Below, piece by piece: positions 37,300 through 48,138 of a stretch of 64,000 nucleotides of DNA. Below the pieces are notes generated by a model, which ran no database searches, had not been told where the DNA came from, and saw only the letters and a program-made list of their open reading frames with translations. Each line of letters starts with the position of its first letter. Position 1 is the stretch's first letter. Made by a program: the position numbers and the translations under genes. This DNA comes from Welwitschia mirabilis (taxonomy: Eukaryota > Gnetophyta > Gnetopsida > Welwitschiales), in NCBI GenBank assembly GCA_051453625.1, contig JBOZIK010000001.1, positions 243,973,077 through 244,037,076 on the forward strand, written 5' to 3'.

Positions 37300-37770
37300 A
37301 AAATAAAATGTACTATCCTTAATAGAGTCTTTCTTGCACAATTTATTTTTAACTTAGTTGTAGAAAAAGCACATAAATTTAAATATCCTAGGATAGCTAT
37401 AGTAAGTATTACTTTAGAAGGGAATAAGAAAATAAAAAAATCTTTAATTAACATAGGAGAAATTATAAACATCATGTCTCTTTATGTTTATAAAAGAATT
37501 GGGTTAGGAAAAAGAATTAATCCTCCATATATCACCTTAGAAGTAATTAATACATTAACCAAGAAATCTGTAAGGATCATTAAAAACTTACTTATCCAAA
37601 CAGAAGAAGCATTCTACCCCATAGATGTGGTTATAATTTAATTAGAACATGATGGAAGTTACCCACTACTTTTAAGAAGATTCGTTTATGCAATCGCTCA
37701 TTGCATCATAGATACATGGACTCGATTAAGGGAATATTATATTGGTAATAATAGATACATTATTAGAGTT
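37300..37770 (+). pseudogene. Aspartic protease-like domain, Athila-like copy 2
   Basis: Plus-strand frame with 'KKSLINIGEIINIMSLYVYK', 'PPYITLEVINTLTKKSVRII', 'EEAFYPIDVVII' and 'YPLLLRRFVYAIAHCIIDT'. This is the full Athila-type retropepsin layout (ALIDLGASINLMPLSVY...TL.LAD.S...P.G...D.LV....FP.DFVV...ILGRPFLATARA.ID). The catalytic Asp position (37,450-37,452) is AAC (Asn), identical in codon and place to copy 1. The Gly of the final GRPF-like block reads Arg. One in-frame TAA lies near 37,640. Confidence 0.78.
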
Positions 37771-38039
37771 TTTGATTTTGTAGATAAATATATTAATAAT
37801 GAGAAAATCTTAGAAAAAAGAGCTAAATCAACTTTATTCATATAACATCACCTAGTTGAGGAGAGATTACAAACACTATAAGAATTAACTTTGCATAAAA
37901 CTCTAATAGAAATAGTTCCAATTATGAAGATGAAGAATTGAAATCTATTAATAAGAAAGAAGTACAACATATGAACTTAATTGAAAATTTTACTTATAAA
38001 TACCATTGTCCACTATAGTCATTTGAATGATAGTCTTAG

Positions 38040-41000
38040 ATGAAAGTTAGAAAAAGAATAATTCAATAAAAGAAAAATAAAAGTAATGTAAAAAGAAAAG
38101 GTACAATTAATGTTTAGAAAATAATAGAAGGTATTTAACATAATAAGATTAAATACAATAATTAGAAAAGAAGGAATAATCAAGAACCTATAGAATTTCA
38201 ACTTAACTTGATGAAAAGTAAACCTATCCTTTTCAATATAGCAATCTAATTTTAAAACTCTTCTCATGTTTCTTCATTTCATTCTCTTAAAAATATGTAA
38301 AGAAACATCTTTTTCCTATTCTATTAAATCCACTTTAGCTTATAAAAATAAATATTTTTAAAAGTATGACTTGGGATATTTTGGACTTTTAAATTGTAAA
38401 AAATCTTATCTTTTTAATAACTCATACTCCAAGATGAGACTTAAAGAACTTATTGAGTATATTAAACCTACTACATCATTCATCCTAAGAAGATTTATCT
38501 AATTTTTTTAATTCCTAATAGAAACATTAGTCTTTTTCATTATGAATATCAATTTTTAGATGAAATATATAATTGGAACTCTTCATATCATGCATTTGAT
38601 AAGAGATTGTTCTTTTATGAACATTCAAACTTTTTGTCTCTCATATTGCAAATAAATTTTATGAGCAAAAATATTACCTTATCATGCATGTGTGCCTTTC
38701 ATGTTTTATCAACTAGTCTCTATTTAGATTAATCCTTATTTTTCTGAAAAAGTACATTACCCTTGAACTTGAATAAATTCTTCTTTCTTTTTCTTTTTCT
38801 TTGTTTTCTTCTTGTAAATAAAGTATTAAATAGAATTTATGATTTGAACAAAAATTGTTTAATTTGATGTTTTATTTTGATTTTTTATTTTTATTCTTTG
38901 TTTTTATTTTTATTTTTAATAAATTAATCTCTAGGTGATTAGTTTATTATCTTTTATAGAACTGCATTTTTAATGGCTCAGTTGAGGATTTTTTTTGATT
39001 TGAATACTAGGGAAATTCAAAAAATATAAAAAGTTTAAAAATTAATGAATGATGAAAAGACCTTAAAACATGATATAAGAAATTGTTTTAAAAGTTATTC
39101 TACCATTATCTAAGTTTTTCCTTAGCCACTTCATTTAGTTGATGTCATGCTATCACTTAAACATTTTTAACTTGACTTGTGTTTTATTTTATGAAGTTAG
39201 CACAACTAGTAATTTTTACTTAGGCATTTCAAAAGTGATAAAATTAGATTCATCCAATTGAAGGAAGATGCTTTTTTTTAATGATTTCTCTTAATGGTAA
39301 AGTCATTAGTTATTTGAGGATTTTTTTAATCATTTTTACCTCATTTCTTCACCTTCATCTTTGAGAGTATGTAGTTATATGGGATTTATTTTAAAAAAGT
39401 TAAAAAAGAATAATAATTATGTTTTATTATTTATATGCTAAATACATGGTCACCACAATGTCCTACTACACTGAAGTAAAGTTTCTTAAGAGGGAACTTT
39501 GGTAGTGTTGGCAGCTATGGGAACTTTACTAAGGGGGTTAGTTGGTCATGCTTCATGAATTCTTACTTCTCTTACTATGGTTGTACTCCCCTTATTATGG
39601 ATTAATAATAAACACTTTAAGGCTACAAGATTACTAGTGTTTTTGATATCATCAGAGGTATTGCTTATTCTTGAGACTTATTGAGTTTATATTATTCCCA
39701 CATAGTCATTTCATTTTTGTAGATTTAAGTATGTTTTAGGTTGTTAGTAGGAGAGTCATTTCTAAGTATCTTTTGATCTTATCATTCATTATTTAAAAAC
39801 ATTATTTACTTAGCATCACCATAATCATTATCTATTTAAGTGGTACTTTATAAGTTCTTACACTATATTATTCATTATTGATCAGGTCATTTTATGATTT
39901 CTTCCATGGGGATTTGCTAAGTTTGAATATAGGATAGGTACATAATATTCTTCATGTCCCTAAGTTTTCTATTTTTATTTTATTTTTCTTAGTTATTTTA
40001 TTTAGTATTTCAAATCAATTTTTGTACTTTTTTCATCACAAATACAAAGGACTTAATCATATAGTATTTTTTGGTTGATTTTTACTTTGTAGTTTTTCTT
40101 TATAGTAGTCAATATTATTTTAAGCAAATAATGTTTTCTTAGTTTATGATGATAATTTTTTCCATCTATTCTTTTAGTTCCTTTTTGAGTTTAGTTCTTT
40201 AATTTTCTTTTTTAGTTTTAATTCATTCTATATTGCACTAATTGTAAATTCATGGTATATTTCATAATCTTCCTTAGCTTTATGCATTCACCTCCTTTGT
40301 TATGCCTTAATTTATCATAATTCTTAGTCACTTCCTACCTATGAGATCCTCTAAAACCTTTCTGAAACCTTCTTAGTATCATCTAAGCTTTATTTATTTT
40401 TCTAATAATTTCATTTTCCATAAATATTTTGGAAGTCTTTTCATCCATCCTATTGTCTAGATGATGAGGCAGACAATGCATAAATATTTTTTTTCTATCT
40501 TCATTTTCATGTTTTATCTTTTCTAAACTACATTTCATCTTCTTTCATGCATAGAATATGCTCACAGTCCCATCTATTTTGTTTATTTGTACCTAACTTA
40601 TGTTTTCATCTTTTTAACTTATGTTTTCATCTTTTTCCTTCTTACATTAATGTAATACAGGATATATTAAGTCACCCATAAAAGGGGTAGGACACAGATT
40701 TTGACCAAAATTTTCAAATGTTTTGGGTTATTTTTACATTTTCATAAAACATATCTATAGTGTACTAATATAATTTTGAATGCTTATTATTTGAGTGATA
40801 TATATTATGAATATTATTTACTAAAACATGTACTTAACATTAGAATATTTGCAATTTTTTTTTCTTGTAGAAATGATCCAAGTAATTCATGAAATCATGA
40901 ATGAAAGAAATAATGTTATGATTAATTATTTTTAATATATTTTCTCTTGTAGATTGTGCTTTAAAAAATACTTAATCTTTAATTTATGAATATCATTCTA

Positions 41001-41424
41001 AGTTATTAGTGTATCTAATTGTACACGAACATCATATATCTAAATTATAATGATTACATCTTATAATAATTATTTTTTATAACATTTAATCTTTATCTTT
41101 TACATGTGCTAATAGTTTTAAGTAAGGGGATAACTCATGGATAAGTGCCTTTATCCTATTTTCTAATGAGTATAGTTGTAGGCATTTAATTCTATAAACT
41201 GGTTTTTCAAGACCTATTATTTTCATAATCATTCAGAGGATAAACTAGATAATAACATGGTTACATTATTTTTAAGGAAAAACAATTTAGTTATGAAATT
41301 CTGAGATTTGCTCCTACATAATAAGTTTATAAACTTAATTTGTAGTTCTCTAGTTAATGTTTGTCTTAGTCAATTTGGCTTACAATTATAGTTCTTCACC
41401 AATTTTATCAAGGTTTGATAAGCT
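38040..41424 (+). other. Non-coding 3' region of Athila-like copy 2
   Basis: About 3.4 kb between protease and PPT with no recognisable RT, RNase H, integrase or envelope-like block on either strand. Two motif copies occur (about 38,013-38,035 and 40,441-40,478). AT-rich, with T-rich runs near 38,750-38,940 and 39,960-40,250. It could hold spacer sequence peculiar to this non-autonomous family. Confidence 0.5.
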
Positions 41425-41437
41425 TAGTGGGGGCCTA
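41425..41437 (+). other. Polypurine tract of Athila-like copy 2
   Basis: TTAGTGGGGGCCTA precedes the TGTTGTA LTR start at 41,438 and matches the minus-strand PPT of copy 1. Confidence 0.65.
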
Positions 41438-42691
41438 TGTTGTAATGCCAAATTATATGTTTTTTATTTGGTATTTTGAGTAATTTTGTAGGACATTTAG
41501 TGAAGTTTATATAGAAAATAATGATTATTGAGAGTTAGGGAAAACAAAGTAATGGAAATGAAAAATTACTAGAATATTTAGAGGCATTTTAAATTAATTT
41601 TAATGCTTTACATTTTGAGGAGGAATTAATGTTCTACAAGGATAAATTCACTAGATTGAAGAGCTCAAAGAATTCTGTCATTCCCTTCATCATCCAAACA
41701 ATTAACTTGGATGATACCACTTGCATGCTAACTCGGATGCTGTCTAGATCAATGTTAAGGCTAAATATAGAACTCTCTTGACATCGTATCACTCCCATCA
41801 TTATTTGAATGACTAGAAGAATGACACATAATTTATTCAATATATCAAACTTATGTAATGTATCATACACTTTCCATGTACTGTTAGAATTTTGATTACA
41901 TCTATTAGATTTGTTATTTTTTAGTCTATTATTATTAATAAATATTACCCTTTCCCTGAACTCTAATCATCTTCTTTAGCACAAAAAAAATCTCATCATA
42001 GAAAATTAAAGGGCAAAAGTTCTATCTGTTAGTTGTAGAGAAGAATCTTCCTTGGTGTTGGGAGATGTATACTTCATTGAGATGCTACTACTTTCTAATA
42101 AGATATTGGTTCAACTTTTAATGAAAATATTCTTTTAGGTTTGTTTATATTCATGTGCATATCACTTATGATTTATAATGATTATGATTTTATGATAGTT
42201 TCATAATCAATATAGGTCATCAAGGGCAACCTTTATCAAATTTGAAATTATTAGTTTGGAAATTACATTGCATTATATTTTATATTTCCTAGATTAATCA
42301 TTAAGAGTTTTTTCTATTCTGTTTGACATCCTTAATATCCTAGATTGGTTAGGATTAGTGATAGCTTTCTTAATTTATCTAGTTTATAGAGGGTTAATCT
42401 TGATGCCAGAGATTTCATAGTCAGATCAATATTGCATCTAGAGTAGTTTGCATTGGCATTTTATTAATATGTTTATTTTCTTGCATTATTGATTTTCATT
42501 TAGAACCATAAAAGAAAAACCTAAAAATATATTACTTAAATCAATTCTTTAGCTTTAAGCCTAATGCCTTTGATGGATTATGACATTCAGATTAACTCTC
42601 ATCTATATTAGTGTGTTGTGTTTATATATATATTTGTGATTAATAGTATTTTATAAAAGATATAAAATTTGCATAAATATGCACCACAACA
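41438..42691 (+). repeat. 3' LTR of Athila-like copy 2
   Basis: Direct repeat of 33,764-35,002 across its whole length, e.g. the blocks near 41,620-41,640, 42,050-42,130 and 42,480-42,560. Ends '...CACCACAACA' immediately before ATGAG. Confidence 0.88.
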
Positions 42692-42696
42692 ATGAG
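42692..42696. repeat. Target-site duplication ATGAG, right copy
   Basis: Identical to 33,759-33,763. Confidence 0.85.
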
Positions 42697-43929
42697 ATAC
42701 ATAATTTTTGACATAAGCTTTTTCACTTTGTCTTGTACTATTAAATTTTAAAATTTCTCTAAAGGTATCATCTATATTTTCTTTGATTTAGGGGACTCTT
42801 TATTAAATAAATAAAGATTAATACCTTTTGTTCTTTTTGGATCATTATTAACATCCTTTGCAATGGAAAGAATGAAATAATCTTAGATAAGCATAGAGCT
42901 CAATTATGTTATCATCTATAATGTATTTGTTTACATAAAAAAATAAACATTTTAAGTTAGTATAATTAATTAATTTAGCATAAGAAGAAATATTAATTTG
43001 TTGTTTTATTACAAAATAATGTTTTCTTTCCTTTTTATTATTTTTCATGACTTTTTAAAGACATAGCATAAAATGAAAAGAGTTCATTACAACATGTTAC
43101 CACCATTAGTTAAGGCCATCGATGTGACTAATATTATGAGGAAAAGGCATTTAAAACTCATGTTCTTAAGCTTGTTTATGAAGTTCATCATTTTGCACCT
43201 ATGGACTAATTAAAATTAGATATATAATAAACCTTAAAATCTAGTGACATTTGGCAAAACTATAATATGACATGTCACAATAACATGTAGAACAATGAGG
43301 ATGACCATGTGAAAGATACATGACATGGCATCTATTGGTAGAATCATCAATAGTCATAGGATATGTTATCATCATGTTTACATAAGAAGATGAAGAATTT
43401 TTTCTTATGACTACATGTTAAAAATTGTGACTTTATTCTTATGTAACCATCCTTAAGTAACCTCATTTATATACTTACTAACCTAATGCGCCATAACAAC
43501 ACCTAATGTAATCATGATAAAGCTCTCCAAGCCATTTCTCATTTATAAAATGGCCTTGAGCACCCATTGTAAACACCTTATGATTAGCTGAATGTGTGGA
43601 AGACATAGATTATAGGACATCATGATGTTGTAATCACTTTTCTTTAGGACAAAATGACTTAGGAATAGTTAAGAAGTTCTTTTTATTTACCCTTCTTCAT
43701 CTGATATAGTATATATTTATTTTAGATTTTAATATAAGAATTAGTTTAAATACTTTCATTGTTATTACATAATCTATTTGGCATTAGCAATATTTTGATA
43801 ATACTAGTTCTTAAGTAGGTTTCTTCCTTTCATAAGTACTGCATGATTTATTTAGAATTAGCAATATTTAGATGAGTTTACTTAATTATTAAGTTCTTTC
43901 ATACTAAGTAAGTTATTTAAGTTTACTTC
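42697..43929. other. Unassigned AT-rich sequence
   Basis: Sequence between the second Athila-like copy and the short-LTR copia element. Minus-strand open stretches (e.g. 43,048-42,848, 66 codons, Lys/Asn-rich) match nothing I recognise. No RNA gene or terminal repeat seen. Confidence 0.5.
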
Positions 43930-44097
43930 TATTAGGAAACAAGAATTTGAAAAAATTGAGGTACAAGATTTCTAAACCAGAATTTTATTTCTCCTCTTTA
44001 TTATTTAACAAGAGCTTGCTTAAATAGGTAAGCACATCAATATAATTTTCACATATCCCTAAGCATGAAACCATGATATGTACTAGTTTTAGAAATT
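43930..44097 (-). repeat. 3' LTR of short-LTR copia element
   Basis: 168-bp direct repeat of 51,887-52,055, e.g. 'TTTTATTTCTCCTCTTT' and 'GAGCTTGCTTAAATAGG' blocks. Starts TA (decayed TG) and abuts the PPT. The shared TTAAATAGG (minus: CCTATTTAA) may be the TATA region. Confidence 0.78.
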
Positions 44098-44476
44098 CCC
44101 CCTTCAAGATGTAAATACACTCTCTTCCAAGAAAAAATTGGAGTGATTTAAGGAAAACATTAGAAAAATGGCCTATACTAAAACCTCTAGAAAGGAGTTT
44201 AGCATGAGTAAACTACTTCTTTATGACTACACATCCCATAGCAGATATACTTATTCCTATGCATTACACATCCCATAATGCTAGGCCAAAATTTGTATTA
44301 CACAAATCTCATAGTACTAAGTCATATTTGTACTACATATTTTATAGTACTAGAATTACATGTAACTTCAATTAAAAATTAAAAATCCAAATGAATCCCT
44401 TCATGTGTAAAAGGAAAAATGAGTTTGAATTAACTAATTATCAATCTAATATTAGATTAAAGAATTGAAACTTTTC

Positions 44477-44665
44477 TTAACTAGGTATCTTTAGTTGAGT
44501 AGCAATTATTAATTCTATAGTTGAATGATATATAGGTGTAATGATTTCATGTTGTATAAGTTTCTTAATTTTATGGATCAACTCCCATATACCATTTTCT
44601 ATAGTAGCATGGTATTTTTCATTTATGACTTGGATCCATTGGTAATGTAAAATGATATCTTTCAA
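44477..44665 (-). pseudogene. Copia reverse-transcriptase N-terminal fragment
   Basis: The 62-codon minus-strand open stretch contains 'WIQVINEKYHATIENGIWEL', matching the copia RT start 'W..AM..EY.AL..N.TW.LV'. The rest of RT (including YVDD) and RNase H are absent before the PPT at 44,104. Upstream on the minus strand (45,000-44,700) is linker sequence without integrase blocks. Confidence 0.65.
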
Positions 44666-45225
44666 AGAAGTTTATTTACCATTAGAAATTAAAGGAAGCT
44701 CATCAACATCATTATTATGAGTTGTATGTAAGCTATATCTAGTTCTAGTTTTACACTTTTCTTTAGGATAAACATCTTAGAGAGCAGATTGTAACCAAGT
44801 ATTACAATGTTGCATGTGGATAGTCTTAGCTTCTTTGATCAGAGAACCTACTAAATTACTATAAGAACTATAATTAAGATTTCTTAGAGCACTAAATTTC
44901 TCAATTCCTAAAGGCTATAAAGATGTCATACCAATAGAAGGAATTGGAGTAGAACTAGTATCTACATCTCCCCTCTCAACCATAGGACATTAAGCATCTA
45001 AGGTTTTGGCTTGGAAAGTTGTGCAAACAATCTCATGCTTTTTGACACAAAATTCAAGATGAATAATTTACCATATTTATAGCCTTGCATAACTAGTTTG
45101 TGATTAGAACCAAAAATGTCCACTAAGTATGTTATCATAGAGATTAAGTTATCTTCTCAGACTACTATGAAAAGTGATAGAAGATGCGACCTTAAAGAAG
45201 GCATACACAAAACATAAGAAATAGT

Positions 45226-46050
45226 TTATGGAGAGAGGAATGTCAAGTTAAGAGTAACTGAATCATATCCTTCCATTAGAAGTGGAGTTTTGACTACCAA
45301 ATAAACATGACTACTTATGTTAATAAAGTCAACAAAAAAATCACACATATAAGTCATGTGATAATTAGTACTAGGGTCAAGAATCCAAGTTTCATGATGA
45401 GCTATGTACTCAGTCATATCCACAAAGTTAAAATTGTTAAAAATTGCATTTAACTCATAATTTTTATCATTATTAATGGATTTATATTCTTTAGTAACTA
45501 TATTAGCCTTAGGTATAGCATTCATCTTATCTTAAGGTATCTGACGGAAGTCTAAGATATGACCACTTCTTCCACATTATCATCACTGATATTTGTTTTG
45601 CTTTGGAGTAACAATATGATGAACTTACTTTTTGTTTAATGGAGTCTGATTAGGCTTCTTTTACTATTTTTGTAAATCCTTACCCTTATCATGATGTCAT
45701 ATCTTTAACAAATGAGAGTTATGAGAAGATTGATTATGTTTAGAAGGAGATCCATGAGCATAAGAAACTTTACAAGCCACATCAAAGGATGAAGAGTCTA
45801 AGAAGTTAAACTAAGCTTTTACAGTAATAAGATCTTTATTGAGCATGTCAAAGTTCATATTAGATATCCACTTATTTCTATGAAATGATAGGATGTAGCT
45901 ATGAAGAAATAAAACATCTAAATAGCAATGAACAAAGTTGATATAACTTATGCAAACTTTTTGAGTTGGATCTATCTCAGCAACTTTGTTTTAATATCCA
46001 TTATTTGAGCTATAAGTGAATGCATTTTAGTGAAGTTTATTTATGCTTGT
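45226..46050 (-). pseudogene. Copia gag C-terminus and protease remnant
   Basis: In the minus direction: a gag helical region (about 46,040-45,800), a zinc-knuckle remnant 'CGRSGHILDFR' (about 45,545-45,577; first and last Cys lost), then an open stretch 45,525-45,226 containing 'WILDPSTNYHMTY'. That matches the copia protease 'WILDSGATDHMT' with the catalytic Asp kept but SGA changed to PST. The N-terminal part of gag disappears into the 441-base gap (46,092-46,532). Confidence 0.7.
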
Positions 46051-46091
46051 AATGAGATTGATTATCTTAAGTTCATTCTTTGCATAAAATG

Positions 46092-46532
46092 NNNNNNNNN
46101 NNNNNNNNNNNNNNNNNNNNNNNNNNNNNNNNNNNNNNNNNNNNNNNNNNNNNNNNNNNNNNNNNNNNNNNNNNNNNNNNNNNNNNNNNNNNNNNNNNNN
46201 NNNNNNNNNNNNNNNNNNNNNNNNNNNNNNNNNNNNNNNNNNNNNNNNNNNNNNNNNNNNNNNNNNNNNNNNNNNNNNNNNNNNNNNNNNNNNNNNNNNN
46301 NNNNNNNNNNNNNNNNNNNNNNNNNNNNNNNNNNNNNNNNNNNNNNNNNNNNNNNNNNNNNNNNNNNNNNNNNNNNNNNNNNNNNNNNNNNNNNNNNNNN
46401 NNNNNNNNNNNNNNNNNNNNNNNNNNNNNNNNNNNNNNNNNNNNNNNNNNNNNNNNNNNNNNNNNNNNNNNNNNNNNNNNNNNNNNNNNNNNNNNNNNNN
46501 NNNNNNNNNNNNNNNNNNNNNNNNNNNNNNNN
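46092..46532. other. Assembly gap (441 N)
   Basis: Run of N inside the gag region of the short-LTR copia element. ORFs crossing it are artefacts. Confidence 0.99.
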
Positions 46533-47078
46533 CACATTATCTCTATGAGCTTGCGATCAATGGCTTTTCATGACTTTTTTTCATTTGAATCTTGAAGATT
46601 AACATGATATATTTCAAAAAAAATATATCAAAACCATAAATTCACATTATTGACATCAAATCTTAATTTCAATCTTTCCCACTTTGATCATCATGTAAGA
46701 CCACTCTAAGGTTAGACATTATTCTAGTTGTCAAAAATGGCATGAAGCTCTATAACAAGATTTAGAATTTGCCTTTTAATGTTAAATCTATAACAAATAC
46801 TAAAAAAGAGAGTTGAATTTCAAAATAATCTTGCTCACATCCAATATTAACAAGATGATCTATCAAACACACAAATAAAACTCATTTGAAAAAACCAAAG
46901 AGAAAAAATTGAAGACAATATTATATCTTGTTCACATCCATAAGTTTAAATGATATATCCAAATCATAATGGAAATAAATCAAAAAACAAAAATAGGTCA
47001 AGATTAAAAGGTATAATTACAAGTAAAATAAATTAAGTTTAAAGATTCAAGTAACTTATCCAAACCACAATATCTAAC

Positions 47079-47935
47079 TATTGTGATGTGTAATTTTGTT
47101 ATCCTTTATGTCTTACTCAATCCCATTAATTAAAAATAGATATATTGCAAATATAATACACTAGTATAAATAGGAGGGACCCAAATGTCATAAACCCATT
47201 AAAGACATGTAAGAGAAGAAGGAGAATTGATTTCCATAGAAAATACTATATCCTATTAAACCTAATGCAATGATGTAAGAAAATAAACATACAATGCAAT
47301 GTAAATGTAATCTAATCTAGATGAACATCTATTTGATTCATAAATTGACTTATCAAAAATATTATCCCTATATAATATAAATCTATCTAAGACTGACTTA
47401 AGCTATCAAGTAAGTTAAATAGAATGTAATGGAATTTAATCTAAAAATTTACCTAAACTAATATCGTCAACCTTAACAAAGATTGCCCTTAAGACTTGTA
47501 TCATAAGTGAAATTGTCATAGAATTAAGAATAATATAAACCATAAGGGACATATAAAATGAAAAATAAATAAAGTCTATATTAATCAAACTAGCATTAAG
47601 ATTACAAAGCAGCTGCACCTCAGTGGAGGATGCATGGTCCAATACCAAGGAGACGTCTCTTTGTAATGATAAAGAATGGATCTCCCACCCTTTAATTTCC
47701 TATCATGAGAATTTTTTATGCATTAAAGTAATAGGAGGATAGAAGAAAAGGTTTATTTATATAATAAGAAAAATGTAACTATTTCTTAGGATGTAATAGA
47801 TGCATTAGGAAACATGCTCAATCCTAGGAAACAAATGGATGAAATGGATGAAAGTCAGCTACCCATTTCAGTATCATCCTCACTATCATGGAAATGACAC
47901 TAGTAATGATGATAGATGAGTTATCAATTATTGTT
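47079..47935 (-). repeat. Truncated 3' LTR of Athila-like copy 3
   Basis: Alignable with 48,139-49,000, including 'ATCCTTTATGTCTTACT', 'AAAAATAGATATA' and 'GGTTTATTT' (TATA region, near 47,748). Similarity stops just after the inverted-repeat motif at 47,872-47,915. Confidence 0.75.
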
Positions 47936-48118
47936 TTATAGTTCATGGAAATGATACTAGGGATGACAAAGTATTATTATAGACTAAAAAACTAAAAATT
48001 GCAAAAGGAAAACATATGATTCAAACTAGAAATATAATGTCACTACAAATAAATATTCAAACTAAAATCTAATCTACGTACCTAAGTTACAACAATCCTA
48101 AAACTCCTTAGTAGCCTT

Positions 48119-48135
48119 CCTCAGTAATGATACCA
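48119..48135 (-). other. Primer-binding site, tRNA-Asp type (decayed), copy 3
   Basis: The minus strand reads TGGTATCATTACTGAGG versus canonical TGGCGCCGTTGCCGGGG: seven differences in 17 bp, all transitions. Followed by AGA and then the LTR at 48,139. Confidence 0.72.
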
Positions 48136-48138
48136 AGA

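Larger units (their letters stand above)
33764..42691 (+). mobile_element. Athila-like Ty3/gypsy gag-protease element, copy 2
   Basis: Complete plus-strand LTR element (about 8.9 kb) with perfect ATGAG TSDs. 5' LTR 33,764-35,002; PBS about 35,005-35,025; gag 35,764 to about 36,700; protease about 37,300-37,770; about 3.4 kb non-coding; PPT 41,425-41,437; 3' LTR 41,438-42,691. LTR termini (TGTTKTRATGC...CAYYRCAACA), PBS type, PPT, gag and protease agree with the minus-strand copy at 183-8,602. As in that copy, RT, RNase H and integrase are absent. Both LTRs begin TG and end CA. Confidence 0.9.

Noticed and set aside
38040-41424. Envelope-like ORF after pol, as in some Athila elements
   Set aside because: No open frame or membrane-protein pattern survives, and pol itself is absent.
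46030-46595. Four ORFs of 154-172 codons
   Set aside because: Produced by the 441-N gap in copia gag.
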